Shown: positions 1-7,072, numbered from the stretch's first letter. The stretch: 8,338 bases of DNA from an uncultured Kangiella sp. (GCA_946480585.1 CAMLKQ010000087.1:1-8338), one strand, 5' to 3'. Numbers and translations are program-made. The notes: generated from the sequence alone by a model not told the origin.

Positions 1-359
1 TTGAAGCCGATGCCGAATACCCGCGGTGCGGTCAGCATGCGGATGGGGCCGTCCGGGCGGGCGCCGAGTTGCTCGGCAATTTCGTCGCTGACCGCCTGCT
101 TCAAACTGACTGTTTCGGCGCGCAGGTAATCGCGCCGACGCAGCCAGCCGAGCGCCGGCCGGGTCAACGACCAGCCACGCGCGGCGGCAAACAGGGTCTC
201 GACTTCATCGAGATCCAGCCACAGCAAGCGCATGCGGTATGCGAAGCGATGGGCCGGCGCCAGATCGCGCCGATGGGTCAGCACGCCGCTGTATATGGCA
301 CTGTGCGTGTGATCGTTGCCGGGGGTCTGCGGATGGCGGATGTCGCCGATGGTGTTCAT
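1..359 (-). CDS. DUF1365 family protein, N-terminal part (runs off the left edge)
   Basis: The reading frame starts with ATG at 359-357 and stays open to the window edge, giving about 119 residues that begin MNTIGDIRHPQTPG. Visible DUF1365 hallmarks are an early segment Y-S-G-V-L-T-H-R-R (about residues 23-31), then HRFAYRMRLLWLDLDEVE (about 37-54), and later IRMLTAPRVFGIGFN near the cut, which corresponds to the family's conserved 'L..PR..G..FNP' region. The family usually has around 250 residues, so roughly half is missing only because the window ends. The start overlaps the stop of the flavoprotein gene by ATGA, and a GAGG sits 6 bases upstream, so translation is probably coupled. The biochemical role of DUF1365 is not settled. 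It is regularly found next to cyclopropane-fatty-acid-synthase-like methyltransferases in singlet-oxygen regulons, and a link to fatty-acid modification is inferred from that context only. Confidence 0.9.
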   Translation of the reverse strand, partial: MNTIGDIRHPQTPGNDHTHSAIYSGVLTHRRDLAPAHRFAYRMRLLWLDLDEVETLFAAARGWSLTRPALGWLRRRDYLRAETVSLKQAVSDEIAEQLGARPDGPIRMLTAPRVFGIGF

Positions 360-1624
360 GACGAACCTCGCAAGGCTGTGACCACGCGCTGGGCACTGCG
401 CACGCCGTCTTCGTGGAAGCCGTAAAACCAATAGGCGCCGCAATAATGGCTGCGGCGGACGCCGCTGATTTCGCCATGTCGCTGCTGCGCGTGCACCGCG
501 GCGCGGCTAAATTGCGGGTGGGAGTAAAGATAGCGGCCGAGTACGCGTTCCGGCGCAATCGCGCCGGTGCGGTTCAGCGTGACACAGAAAGTCTCCGGCG
601 CCGACAGACGCTGCAGGATGTTCATGTTGTAGGTCAGTGTCGGCAAGCTGCTGCCTTCGCCAGCGGGCGGCAGCAGGTAATTCCAGGCAGCCCAGGCGCG
701 CGGTGTTTTCGGCAGCAGCCGGGTATCGGTGTGCAACACTACTTCGCTGGCTTTGTACGGAATGGCCGACAGGATCTCGCGCTCGGCACTGGACGGATCG
801 GTCAACAGCGCCAGTGCTTCATCGCTGTGGCAGGCAAAAATGACCTGATCGAAACGTTCAGTGCGGCCATCGCCGAGCGTGAGATCGACGCCATCGGCAT
901 GGCGGCTGACACTGCGCACCGGCATTTGCTGATGCACCGTGGCCGGCAGCCGTTGCAACAGCGCGTCGACATAGCTGCGGCTGCCATTCTTGATCACATA
1001 CCACTGCGGCCGATCATTGACGCTGAGCAGGCCGTGGTTGTCACAGAATTGCAGAAAGAAGCCGAGCGGAAATTCGCTGACATCGCGCAGCGGTGTCGAC
1101 CAGATGGCGGCCGTCATTGGCGCCAGGTAATGGCTGATCACCGGGCCGCTGAACTGGTGCTGCCGCAGAAATTGCGCCAGCGTTTGTTCATCGCTGATGG
1201 CCTGATCGCGCAGCACCTGTTTGGCCAGATTGTTGAACCGCAGGATGTCGCGAATCAGGCGCCAGAATGATGGCGAGACCAGGTTGCGGCGCTGGGCAAA
1301 CAAGGTGTTGAGGTTATGGCCGTTGTATTCGAGGCCGGTATCGGCGCAACTGACCGCGAAACTCATGTCGGTGGCGGTGCGGTCGATGCCGAGCTCGCTG
1401 AGCAACTGCAGAAACAGCGGATACGTCTTGTCGTTGCAGACAATGAATCCGGTGTCGATGGCATAGCGGCCGCTCGGCACGCCGACATCCACCGTATGGG
1501 TATGGCCACCCATATAGTCATTGGCTTCGAACAGCGTCACCTGATGCTGCGGCGCGAGCCGCCACGCGGCATACAAACCTGAAATACCACCACCAATAAT
1601 TGCCAGTTTCACGCTTTCACTCAC
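356..1624 (-). CDS. FAD-dependent oxidoreductase, amine-oxidase/desaturase-like (COG2907 type)
   Basis: This 422-residue protein begins with a Rossmann dinucleotide-binding motif, GGGISG at residues 11-16. It is followed by the acidic residue that normally binds the adenosine ribose (E33 in VTLFEA) and by GGHTHTV at 39-45, all typical of the NAD(P)/FAD-binding amine oxidase and phytoene-desaturase fold. Near the C terminus GFHEDGVRSA (about 402-411) resembles the second flavin-contacting segment of these enzymes. There is no signal peptide, so it is probably cytoplasmic or membrane-associated. The overall pattern fits the COG2907 'predicted NAD/FAD-binding protein' group, whose substrate is not firmly known. 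Its neighbours suggest an acyl-chain or lipid substrate (inference). The start used is GTG at 1624, six bases after the SDR stop and in the same frame. A second GTG at 1612-1610 would give a protein starting MKLAIIGGG, which is equally typical of the family; neither has a strong ribosome binding site. The stop overlaps the DUF1365 start. Confidence 0.9.
   Translation of the reverse strand: MSESVKLAIIGGGISGLYAAWRLAPQHQVTLFEANDYMGGHTHTVDVGVPSGRYAIDTGFIVCNDKTYPLFLQLLSELGIDRTATDMSFAVSCADTGLEYNGHNLNTLFAQRRNLVSPSFWRLIRDILRFNNLAKQVLRDQAISDEQTLAQFLRQHQFSGPVISHYLAPMTAAIWSTPLRDVSEFPLGFFLQFCDNHGLLSVNDRPQWYVIKNGSRSYVDALLQRLPATVHQQMPVRSVSRHADGVDLTLGDGRTERFDQVIFACHSDEALALLTDPSSAEREILSAIPYKASEVVLHTDTRLLPKTPRAWAAWNYLLPPAGEGSSLPTLTYNMNILQRLSAPETFCVTLNRTGAIAPERVLGRYLYSHPQFSRAAVHAQQRHGEISGVRRSHYCGAYWFYGFHEDGVRSAQRVVTALRGSS
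366..369 (-). promoter_or_regulatory. Ribosome binding site for the DUF1365 gene
   Basis: GAGG on the minus strand lies 6 bases before the ATG at 359-357, inside the last codons of the flavoprotein gene. It supports this ATG as the true start and fits translational coupling through the ATGA overlap. Confidence 0.6.
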
Positions 1625-1630
1625 TGTTAT

Positions 1631-2395
1631 TCAGGCTTTGACCAGCGAACCGGTCAGTTTTTGTTGTACGCCCAGCGGCAACGCCCCGAGCAGCTTCAGC
1701 AATCGGGTAAAGCGGCGCGGGAAATGGATTTCCTTCTTGTTGCGTTGCAGGCCGGCAATGATTTCCTGCGCCGCTTCTTCGGCGCTGATCTGGCAGGGCA
1801 TGGCAAAGTCGTTGCGATCGGTCAGCGGGGTTTTGACAAAGCCCGGACAGATCACGTTGACGCTGATGCCTTCCGGCCGCAAACCGAGTCGTAGCGTGTG
1901 CAAAAGATAGCTCATGGCCGCTTTCGAGGCGCCGTAGGCTTCGGCGCGCGGCAACGGCAAATACGCCGCCGAACTCGACACCGCGGCAATCTGCGGTTGC
2001 AGGCCTTTGCGCAGCAGCGGCAAGGCCGCTTCGATGCAGCGGCTGAGGCCAAAGAAATTGGTCGCCATCACCCGCTCCACCACGGCGCTGTCGAGTGCGC
2101 CGTGATCGATGTATTCACAGGTGCCGGCGTTGTAAATGATCGTATCGATGGCGCCGAAGCTGTTTTCAATGCGACGGACGGCGGCCTGGATATCGTCCGG
2201 TTTGGTGACATCGCAGGGCACCACCAGTTCCTGATCCGGATACTCGGCCGCAAGTTCACCGAGCGGCGCGGTCCGGCGGGCGGACATCGCGACTTTGTGG
2301 CCGTCAGCCAGTAGCTGCCGCGCCAGTGCGAGGCCAATGCCGGAGCTGGCGCCCACCAGCCAGAAGCGCCGCGGTTGCGAAGAAGACCAGTTCAT
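1631..2395 (-). CDS. Short-chain dehydrogenase/reductase (classical SDR)
   Basis: This 254-residue protein is a full-length classical SDR. The cofactor motif GASSGIG is at residues 15-21, CDV at 61-63 and NAG at 89-91. The catalytic triad residues are visible as S141 in the AVSSSAAY segment and Y154/K158 in YGASK, and PGFVKTPL follows at about 194-201. Two arginines after the second strand (SARR, 39-41) suggest NADP(H) rather than NAD(H). The enzyme would reduce a carbonyl or oxidise an alcohol in the cytoplasm; the substrate cannot be read from sequence. The C-terminal stretch from about residue 225 is basic and then hydrophobic (RRFTRLLKLLGALPLG), which could let it associate with membrane lipid. 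The start codon overlaps the upstream gene's stop by ATGA, and the flavoprotein gene follows after 6 bases. SDRs of this kind occur in the same order in singlet-oxygen regulons of other proteobacteria (established context); a role in lipid modification is inference. Confidence 0.94.
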   Translation of the reverse strand: MNWSSSQPRRFWLVGASSGIGLALARQLLADGHKVAMSARRTAPLGELAAEYPDQELVVPCDVTKPDDIQAAVRRIENSFGAIDTIIYNAGTCEYIDHGALDSAVVERVMATNFFGLSRCIEAALPLLRKGLQPQIAAVSSSAAYLPLPRAEAYGASKAAMSYLLHTLRLGLRPEGISVNVICPGFVKTPLTDRNDFAMPCQISAEEAAQEIIAGLQRNKKEIHFPRRFTRLLKLLGALPLGVQQKLTGSLVKA

Positions 2396-2808
2396 GCGAT
2401 GCGCTCCTTGATCCGGCGGATGGCCCAGCCAATGACTGGCACTTGTTCGTACAGCAAGGCGCCAGCATCAAAAAAGTCGCGATGCAGCGTGATGCGGTCG
2501 GTGAACTCCAGTTCGGTGACGCCGGGAATGTGCAAGGTCTTGCCGCTGTTCAGGCGCGGATGCGACAACGACATGGTCCAGCGGATCAGCGCCGAGCTGT
2601 CATCCTGCAGCACCCGCTCAAACTGGAACTCGCAGTGCCGGACATTGCTGTACATGCCAGCAAAGTACGCCTTCAACGCCGGCAGTCCTTCGATACGGTG
2701 AAACGGATCGATGAACAGCACGTTTTCGGCATAAACCCGGCTGAGCTGCTCCAGATTGCCTGCGTGCAGATTGCGATACAGCTGTTGAACTTCTGCGACC
2801 AGTGTCAT
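2392..2808 (-). CDS. SnoaL-like / NTF2-fold protein
   Basis: The 138-residue product starts MTLVAEVQQLYRNLHAGN and shows the pattern of a SnoaL-like, nuclear-transport-factor-2 fold: an N-terminal helix, then YAENVLFIDPFHRIEGLPAL (split after about residue 40), a W-containing strand (RWTMSLSHP), and a late TDRITLHRDFFDAG segment. Such cone-shaped proteins act as small isomerases or hydrolases or as binding partners; no specific reaction can be assigned. I chose the ATG at 2808-2806 because GAGG lies 5 bases upstream. The frame can be extended to a TTG at 2832, adding eight residues, but that start has no visible ribosome binding site. A gap of 76 bases separates it from the photolyase stop, and its own stop overlaps the SDR start. 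NTF2-fold genes are regular members of photolyase/SDR/DUF1365 clusters, which makes the family call firmer than its similarity alone would. Confidence 0.87.
   Translation of the reverse strand: MTLVAEVQQLYRNLHAGNLEQLSRVYAENVLFIDPFHRIEGLPALKAYFAGMYSNVRHCEFQFERVLQDDSSALIRWTMSLSHPRLNSGKTLHIPGVTELEFTDRITLHRDFFDAGALLYEQVPVIGWAIRRIKERIA
2404..2409 (-). promoter_or_regulatory. Ribosome binding site for the SDR gene
   Basis: AAGGAG on the minus strand lies 8 bases before the ATG at 2395-2393, within the final codons of the NTF2-fold gene. It is the best Shine-Dalgarno match in the operon and fixes the SDR start at the ATGA overlap. Confidence 0.75.
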
Positions 2809-2813
2809 GGTTG

Positions 2814-2817
2814 CCTC
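2814..2817 (-). promoter_or_regulatory. Ribosome binding site for the NTF2-fold gene
   Basis: GAGG on the minus strand lies 5 bases before the ATG at 2808-2806. It decides in favour of this start over the in-frame TTG at 2832. Confidence 0.55.
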
Positions 2818-2884
2818 GATAACGGTGGACAAACGACTGCGCCATGCAGCGACTCGCAGCGCGAGTGGAAAACAGTAGGGCTGG

Positions 2885-4291
2885 TCATACTTCGAGCGCC
2901 AATTGTGCCGTCGGCAATTTGCCGCCGAGACGCTGGAAATGACTGATGGCGAGCGCCCGGCTGTGCTTCAGATCAACCATCGGCGCCGGGTAACCGCGAC
3001 GCGCGCCAGCCAGATGAATGGTGGCCGGTGTTTCGTTGCGCAGCTCGCTGACCCAGTTACGCACGAAGGCCCCCTCGGGATCAAACTTCTGCGCCTGGCT
3101 CTCCGGATTGAACACCCGGAAGTATGGCGCGGCGTCAGTTCCGGTCGAGGCGCTCCATTGCCAACCGCCGTTGTTGGCGGCGAACTCGCCATCGATCAAT
3201 TGTTCGAGAAAATAGTGCTCGCCCCAGCGCCAGTCGATGAACAGGTTTTTGGTCAGGAACGACGCGACAATCATCCGTAGCCGGTTGTGCATCCAGCCAG
3301 TGTCATTCAAGCAGCGCATGGCGGCATCGACGATCGGAATGCCGGTTTCACCGTTGCGCCAGCGGTCGAAATCGGCGTCGTCATGCCGCCAGGGTAGTTG
3401 ATCGGTGTCTTCCTTGAACGGTTTGCCTTTCGATAGCCGAGGGATCTGGGCCATCAGGTGCTGATAGAACTCGCGCCAGAGAATTTCATTGCGAAAACCG
3501 GCGCTGCCTTCACCCGGCACAGCGGCCGCGGCACGCCAGACTTGCCGCGGCGACAGCACACCCAGCATCAGATACGGTGACAACCGACTGGTGCCGGCGT
3601 GATCGGGCCGATCGCGTAGATCCTTATAGTCACGAACAGACTGTTTGCAGAACTGCTGCAGGCGCGCCAGTGCAGCCGCTTCGCCGAGCGGCCAGTCGGC
3701 CAGCGCAAAGGCCGTTTCGCCGACAAATGTAGCGGGTATCGGATCCGGCGAAAGTGGGTTGGCTGGCTGGCGCGCTGGCGGTGGCAACACGTGCAGGGTA
3801 CCGGGCAGGCGTGCTTCGCAGGCGCGCCGGAACGGTGTGTAAACGGTATACGGTTGTTGCTTGTCGGCGGTGAGTACGCTGCCCGGTGGCAATAGCACGT
3901 GGTCACAGAACCGGTGCACCGCGAGCCCGGCAGTGTGGGCGGCGCGGCTCAAGCGGGTATCACGATCCTGTTCATGGACGCCATATTCATCATTGAAGTA
4001 AATGGCCTGACAGCCGTGCGCCTGGGCAAATGCCAGCACCTCTTCGGCTTGGCCGACAATGCGCCGGCTGAATATCAGCTTCAGCGGGATGTTCACCGCC
4101 GCCAAGGCCGCCGACAACGCCGCCAGATGCGCGCGCAGGAAGGCGCGCTTGCGGCCAGCCCAGCGATGCTGCTGCCACTGGGTTTCGCTCAGCACATATA
4201 CCGCCGTCACTGGCGCTTCGCCCGTGCAGGCAGCCGCCAGCGCGCTGTTGTCAGCGAGGCGCAAGTCGTGTCGGAACCAGACCAGTTTCAC
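2885..4291 (-). CDS. phrB: Deoxyribodipyrimidine photolyase (class I-type DNA photolyase)
   Basis: This 468-residue flavoprotein would use blue or near-UV light to split cyclobutane pyrimidine dimers in DNA. The N-terminal alpha/beta antenna domain opens with KLVWFRHDLRLADNSAL (residues 2-18), and the C-terminal helical FAD domain covers about 200-465. Landmarks are RLSPYLMLGVLSPRQVW (236-252), EILWREFYQHLM (269-280), TGWMHNRLRMIVASFLTKNL (331-350) and NNGGWQWSASTGTDAAPYFR (373-392). By alignment from memory with E. coli PhrB, the electron-transfer tryptophan triad maps to W301, W354 and W377, with the spacing (53 and 23) conserved. Length matches the family (about 470), so it looks intact. 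The start is GTG at 4291-4289; no ATG lies in frame upstream, and no clear ribosome binding site is seen. A TGATCC/TAAAA promoter lies just upstream. Being first in a cluster with SDR, flavoprotein and DUF1365 genes points to photo-oxidative stress control. CPD specificity rather than (6-4) repair is inferred from the similarity. Confidence 0.96.
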   Translation of the reverse strand: MKLVWFRHDLRLADNSALAAACTGEAPVTAVYVLSETQWQQHRWAGRKRAFLRAHLAALSAALAAVNIPLKLIFSRRIVGQAEEVLAFAQAHGCQAIYFNDEYGVHEQDRDTRLSRAAHTAGLAVHRFCDHVLLPPGSVLTADKQQPYTVYTPFRRACEARLPGTLHVLPPPARQPANPLSPDPIPATFVGETAFALADWPLGEAAALARLQQFCKQSVRDYKDLRDRPDHAGTSRLSPYLMLGVLSPRQVWRAAAAVPGEGSAGFRNEILWREFYQHLMAQIPRLSKGKPFKEDTDQLPWRHDDADFDRWRNGETGIPIVDAAMRCLNDTGWMHNRLRMIVASFLTKNLFIDWRWGEHYFLEQLIDGEFAANNGGWQWSASTGTDAAPYFRVFNPESQAQKFDPEGAFVRNWVSELRNETPATIHLAGARRGYPAPMVDLKHSRALAISHFQRLGGKLPTAQLALEV

Positions 4292-4325
4292 GGCGCTGAC
4301 ATCCGCGTGGGGTGGGGGTACGGAC

Positions 4326-4354
4326 TTTTACGTCTTTGCCCGATCACTGGATCA
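4326..4354 (-). promoter_or_regulatory. ECF sigma (RpoE/ChrR-type) promoter of the photolyase operon
   Basis: On the minus strand TGATCC (4354-4349) is followed after exactly 18 bases by TAAAA (4330-4326), preceded by CG to give CGTAAAA. The promoter class recognised by the ChrR-partnered ECF sigma factor (group ECF11, best studied in Rhodobacter sphaeroides) is, from memory, TGATCC, an 18-base spacer, and TAAGA with a CGTA-like core. The match here is six of six in the -35 and four of five in the -10. Transcription would start near 4319, leaving a leader of about 28 bases before the photolyase GTG. The genes downstream are those of a singlet-oxygen regulon, which strengthens the call. The sigma and anti-sigma genes themselves are not in this window. 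Confidence 0.72.
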
Positions 4355-4390
4355 GTGCATGGAGGAATTTCTGGCCCGTAAACCAGGGTA

Positions 4391-4426
4391 AAACTAAAGC
4401 GGCGCCCGAGGGCGCCGCTTTAGTTT
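4391..4426 (-). terminator. Intrinsic terminator of the TonB-dependent receptor gene
   Basis: A perfect 16-bp inverted repeat (AAACTAAAGCGGCGCC at 4391-4406 and its complement at 4411-4426) encloses a 4-base loop. It starts 17 bases after the receptor stop codon on the minus strand. The GC-rich core is flanked by an A/T-rich outer stem, and the T-rich 3' arm (TTTAGTTTT) on the minus strand supplies the U-run. The plus strand also reads TTTAGTTTCTTT, so it could work in both directions. It insulates the photolyase promoter from receptor transcription. Confidence 0.88.
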
Positions 4427-4442
4427 CTTTGTGCCAGATTAC

Positions 4443-7067
4443 TTAGAAGGAGTAGGTCACCTTGCCATACACGAACTGGCCGCGCGGATTGTGCTGGCTC
4501 TGTACGTAGCCATACAGGTCACCATCGCCGTCGCCGATGGCGAACGGCGGCTCTTCATCCAGCGCGTTGTCCAAGCCGACCATCAACACCGTGTTTGAGA
4601 AGCCCATGTAGCGAGCTTGCAGGTTCAGCGTGACAAAGGCATCAACCTTGCGAGTGCTGTTCTGGTCATAGTCCAGCGTACCGTCGAAATCGGCATCCGG
4701 CTTGTCTTCAAAGGCACCGACATAGTTAATCGAAGCATAAGCGCCGAAGTTGCCGGCCGACCAATCGCCGGTCAGCACGAAGCGGTCTTCCGGATACTCG
4801 TACTCGCCGGTCAGCTCGTGGCTGACGTTGATGATTGAATCATCAGCTTGCAACTCAGGCTCAACGCGCTCGAAATCCAACAGCCGGGTGTAGTCGAAGC
4901 TGAGCTTGACGCTGCCATCGGCAACGTCGAAGCCATACGCCAGACTCAAGTCGATACCAGTTGCCGATTGCTCTGCGATGTTGAAGAACGAGTTGTTGAT
5001 ACGCGACAGCGCGCCAAGCGTGTCGCCCGGCAGCGGATCGTTGCGGACGCAGACCGTGCTGTTTTGGTCATTGCAGAACAACTGATAGACGATACCGAAC
5101 GGTGCCTCGTCAATCTTGTTTTCCTGAACGATGTCCCAGTAATCCAGCGTTACGCTGAAACGGTCAGTGATGTTCCAAGCCGCACCAATGTTGAAGGTTT
5201 CCGATTCTTCCGGATCCAAATCCGGGTTACCGGAGAACACAATCGTATAGTCGGTCGAGGCGCAGTAGGCCGGGTTATCGGCGCAGCCGATGGTGTCAAT
5301 GAAGAACTGCGACACCTGGGATGGGCCAAGGCCGATCTGGGCCAGCGACGGTGCCCGGAAACCGGTACCCCAAGATGCACGCACAGCCAGCGCATCAGTC
5401 GGGGCCCAGCGCAGTGCCACTTTCGGGTTGGTGGTGGTGCCGAAATCGCTGTAGTCGTCGTAACGTCCAGCCAGCTGCAATTCGATATTGGCCGGCAGCG
5501 GTACCGAGAATTCGGCAAACAGCGACCAATGATCACGCGAAGCCGCTGCCGATACTGATTCGGTACCGAAAATCAGACCACGCTGGAACTGATCATCCGG
5601 CACATCCTTGGCATCTTCTTCGCGGTATTCGATACCGGTGGCCATGGCGACGGCGCCATTTTCGGTATCAAACAGATCACCAGTGAACTTGGCGTCGAAC
5701 GCGGTCAGATGCGACACGCCCTGACGGACCAGGCTGGTGGTGATGGCGTTGATGACATCAGGCGAGTTGTAGGTGCCGCCGAACGGGTTGTAACGACCTG
5801 CGTTGATCTCTGCTTGCAGCAAATCGGTGCGGACCCAGCCTTGATCGCGACCACCGGTTTGGGTCGATTCACTGCGACCTTTCTGGATGGCGGTTTCCCA
5901 GTCCCAAGTGCCAAGGGTGCCGCGCAGACCGAGTACGGCGCGCAGGCTGTCGGTTTCGATATCAAAGCGGCGAGCGCCGGCATCGACCGTGCGGAAACGC
6001 AGGATGTCGATGGTGGTGGCACCAACAAACGGGCTATTCGGGTGATCGCCCGGTACGGTCAGGCCTGCATCGCCGTCGAGCGGGGTCGGTGCGCCTTGGG
6101 CAAACGAAGTGTTGTGCTGCACTGAGATTTCGGTAAAGAGATCGATATTACTACCGATCTGGCGATTGCCAAGGAACATCAAGCCAGTTCGCTCCGCTTC
6201 CGGGATCAGTACGTTCCACGGACCGTAATCGTATACGCAAACCGCGCCGGCGATGTTTTCCGGATCGCAGCTCGGGTCAACGGTGGCAACACCATCGACG
6301 ACGAACGAACCCGGGAAGCCGCGCGACGAACGGAAATCTTCACCACCATTCGCGGTCTGGTTGGCTGTGCCCAGATCACCGCGGTCGGCGTTCATCAGGC
6401 TGTTGTTGGAGAAGTAATCAAAAATCAGCGTTGCATTCCCGTTGTCACCACCCCAACCCCACAATGCAGAAAACGACTTTTCATCGGCGTCAGTATCGGT
6501 GGTGTTGCCGTAACTCATGGTGACTTCGGTGCCGACATAATTGTTGCGCAACACGATATTGACCACGCCGGCAACCGCGTCGGAACCGTACACGGCCGAA
6601 GCGCCGTCTTTCAGAATTTCGATGCGCTCGATGGCGGACACCGGAATACTGTTGATGTCGACAAAGTTGGTGGTGACGTCTTCAGCAAACGAGCTGATGG
6701 CGACCCGGCGTCCGTTGATCAATACCAATGTGGCATCGGCCCCGAGGCCGCGCAAGCTAACCGCGGCTGCACCGTTTGCTGTTGAGTCCTGGTTGTTACC
6801 GCGAGTCGAGAAGGTGCCGTTGCCGGCGGCTGGAATGCGCTCCAGCAATTGCTGCAGGTTGTTGTAGCCAGACTTGTCGATTGTGTCGCGATCAATGGTC
6901 AGGACCGGTGACGGGCCTTCTAAGTCTGTGCGCTTGATGTGGGAGCCGACGACTTCGACACGCTGAGCTTCCTCTTCGTTTTCGGCGGCAAAGCTGGTGT
7001 TGGTGGTGAGCAGAGTGCCAGTACTGGCAAGCAAGGCGACGTACAGCTTGGACATTTTGATTTTCAT
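4443..7067 (-). CDS. TonB-dependent outer-membrane receptor
   Basis: This 874-residue protein imports a ligand across the outer membrane using energy passed on by TonB-ExbB-ExbD. Residues 1-27 are a signal peptide: a K-rich start, the hydrophobic YVALLASTGTLL stretch, and a likely cut after SFA. A TonB-box-like segment VEVVGSHIKR (37-46) leads into the plug domain (about 50-174), with SLRGLGADATLVLINGRR (104-121) and ERIEILKDGASAVYGSDAVAG (split across 147-167) as hallmarks. The remaining 700 residues are a beta-barrel ending in the aromatic GKVTYSF, with the terminal Phe expected of outer-membrane barrels. Paired cysteines (for example GCADNPAYC and FCNDQNSTVC) probably close extracellular loops. 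It resembles the large 'SHIKR' group of receptors common in marine and oligotrophic gammaproteobacteria, whose ligands are often oligosaccharides, peptides or unknown; nothing here fixes the ligand. GGAG 5 bases before ATG 7067 supports the start. Its own terminator separates it from the photolyase operon. Confidence 0.96.
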   Translation of the reverse strand: MKIKMSKLYVALLASTGTLLTTNTSFAAENEEEAQRVEVVGSHIKRTDLEGPSPVLTIDRDTIDKSGYNNLQQLLERIPAAGNGTFSTRGNNQDSTANGAAAVSLRGLGADATLVLINGRRVAISSFAEDVTTNFVDINSIPVSAIERIEILKDGASAVYGSDAVAGVVNIVLRNNYVGTEVTMSYGNTTDTDADEKSFSALWGWGGDNGNATLIFDYFSNNSLMNADRGDLGTANQTANGGEDFRSSRGFPGSFVVDGVATVDPSCDPENIAGAVCVYDYGPWNVLIPEAERTGLMFLGNRQIGSNIDLFTEISVQHNTSFAQGAPTPLDGDAGLTVPGDHPNSPFVGATTIDILRFRTVDAGARRFDIETDSLRAVLGLRGTLGTWDWETAIQKGRSESTQTGGRDQGWVRTDLLQAEINAGRYNPFGGTYNSPDVINAITTSLVRQGVSHLTAFDAKFTGDLFDTENGAVAMATGIEYREEDAKDVPDDQFQRGLIFGTESVSAAASRDHWSLFAEFSVPLPANIELQLAGRYDDYSDFGTTTNPKVALRWAPTDALAVRASWGTGFRAPSLAQIGLGPSQVSQFFIDTIGCADNPAYCASTDYTIVFSGNPDLDPEESETFNIGAAWNITDRFSVTLDYWDIVQENKIDEAPFGIVYQLFCNDQNSTVCVRNDPLPGDTLGALSRINNSFFNIAEQSATGIDLSLAYGFDVADGSVKLSFDYTRLLDFERVEPELQADDSIINVSHELTGEYEYPEDRFVLTGDWSAGNFGAYASINYVGAFEDKPDADFDGTLDYDQNSTRKVDAFVTLNLQARYMGFSNTVLMVGLDNALDEEPPFAIGDGDGDLYGYVQSQHNPRGQFVYGKVTYSF

Positions 7068-7072
7068 GGTTG

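Noticed and set aside
1..359. DUF1365 gene as a broken pseudogene
   Set aside because: The frame is uninterrupted from ATG to the window edge and carries the expected family motifs; it is short only because the window stops.
413..1270. Open frame of 285 codons on the plus strand opposite the flavoprotein gene
   Set aside because: The minus-strand frame has a clear Rossmann motif and family features through its full length; the plus-strand product has no recognisable motif and arises from codon bias.
4848..5558. Open frame of 236 codons on the plus strand opposite the receptor gene
   Set aside because: It lies wholly inside a well-supported receptor barrel domain, and its translation shows no domain or signal.
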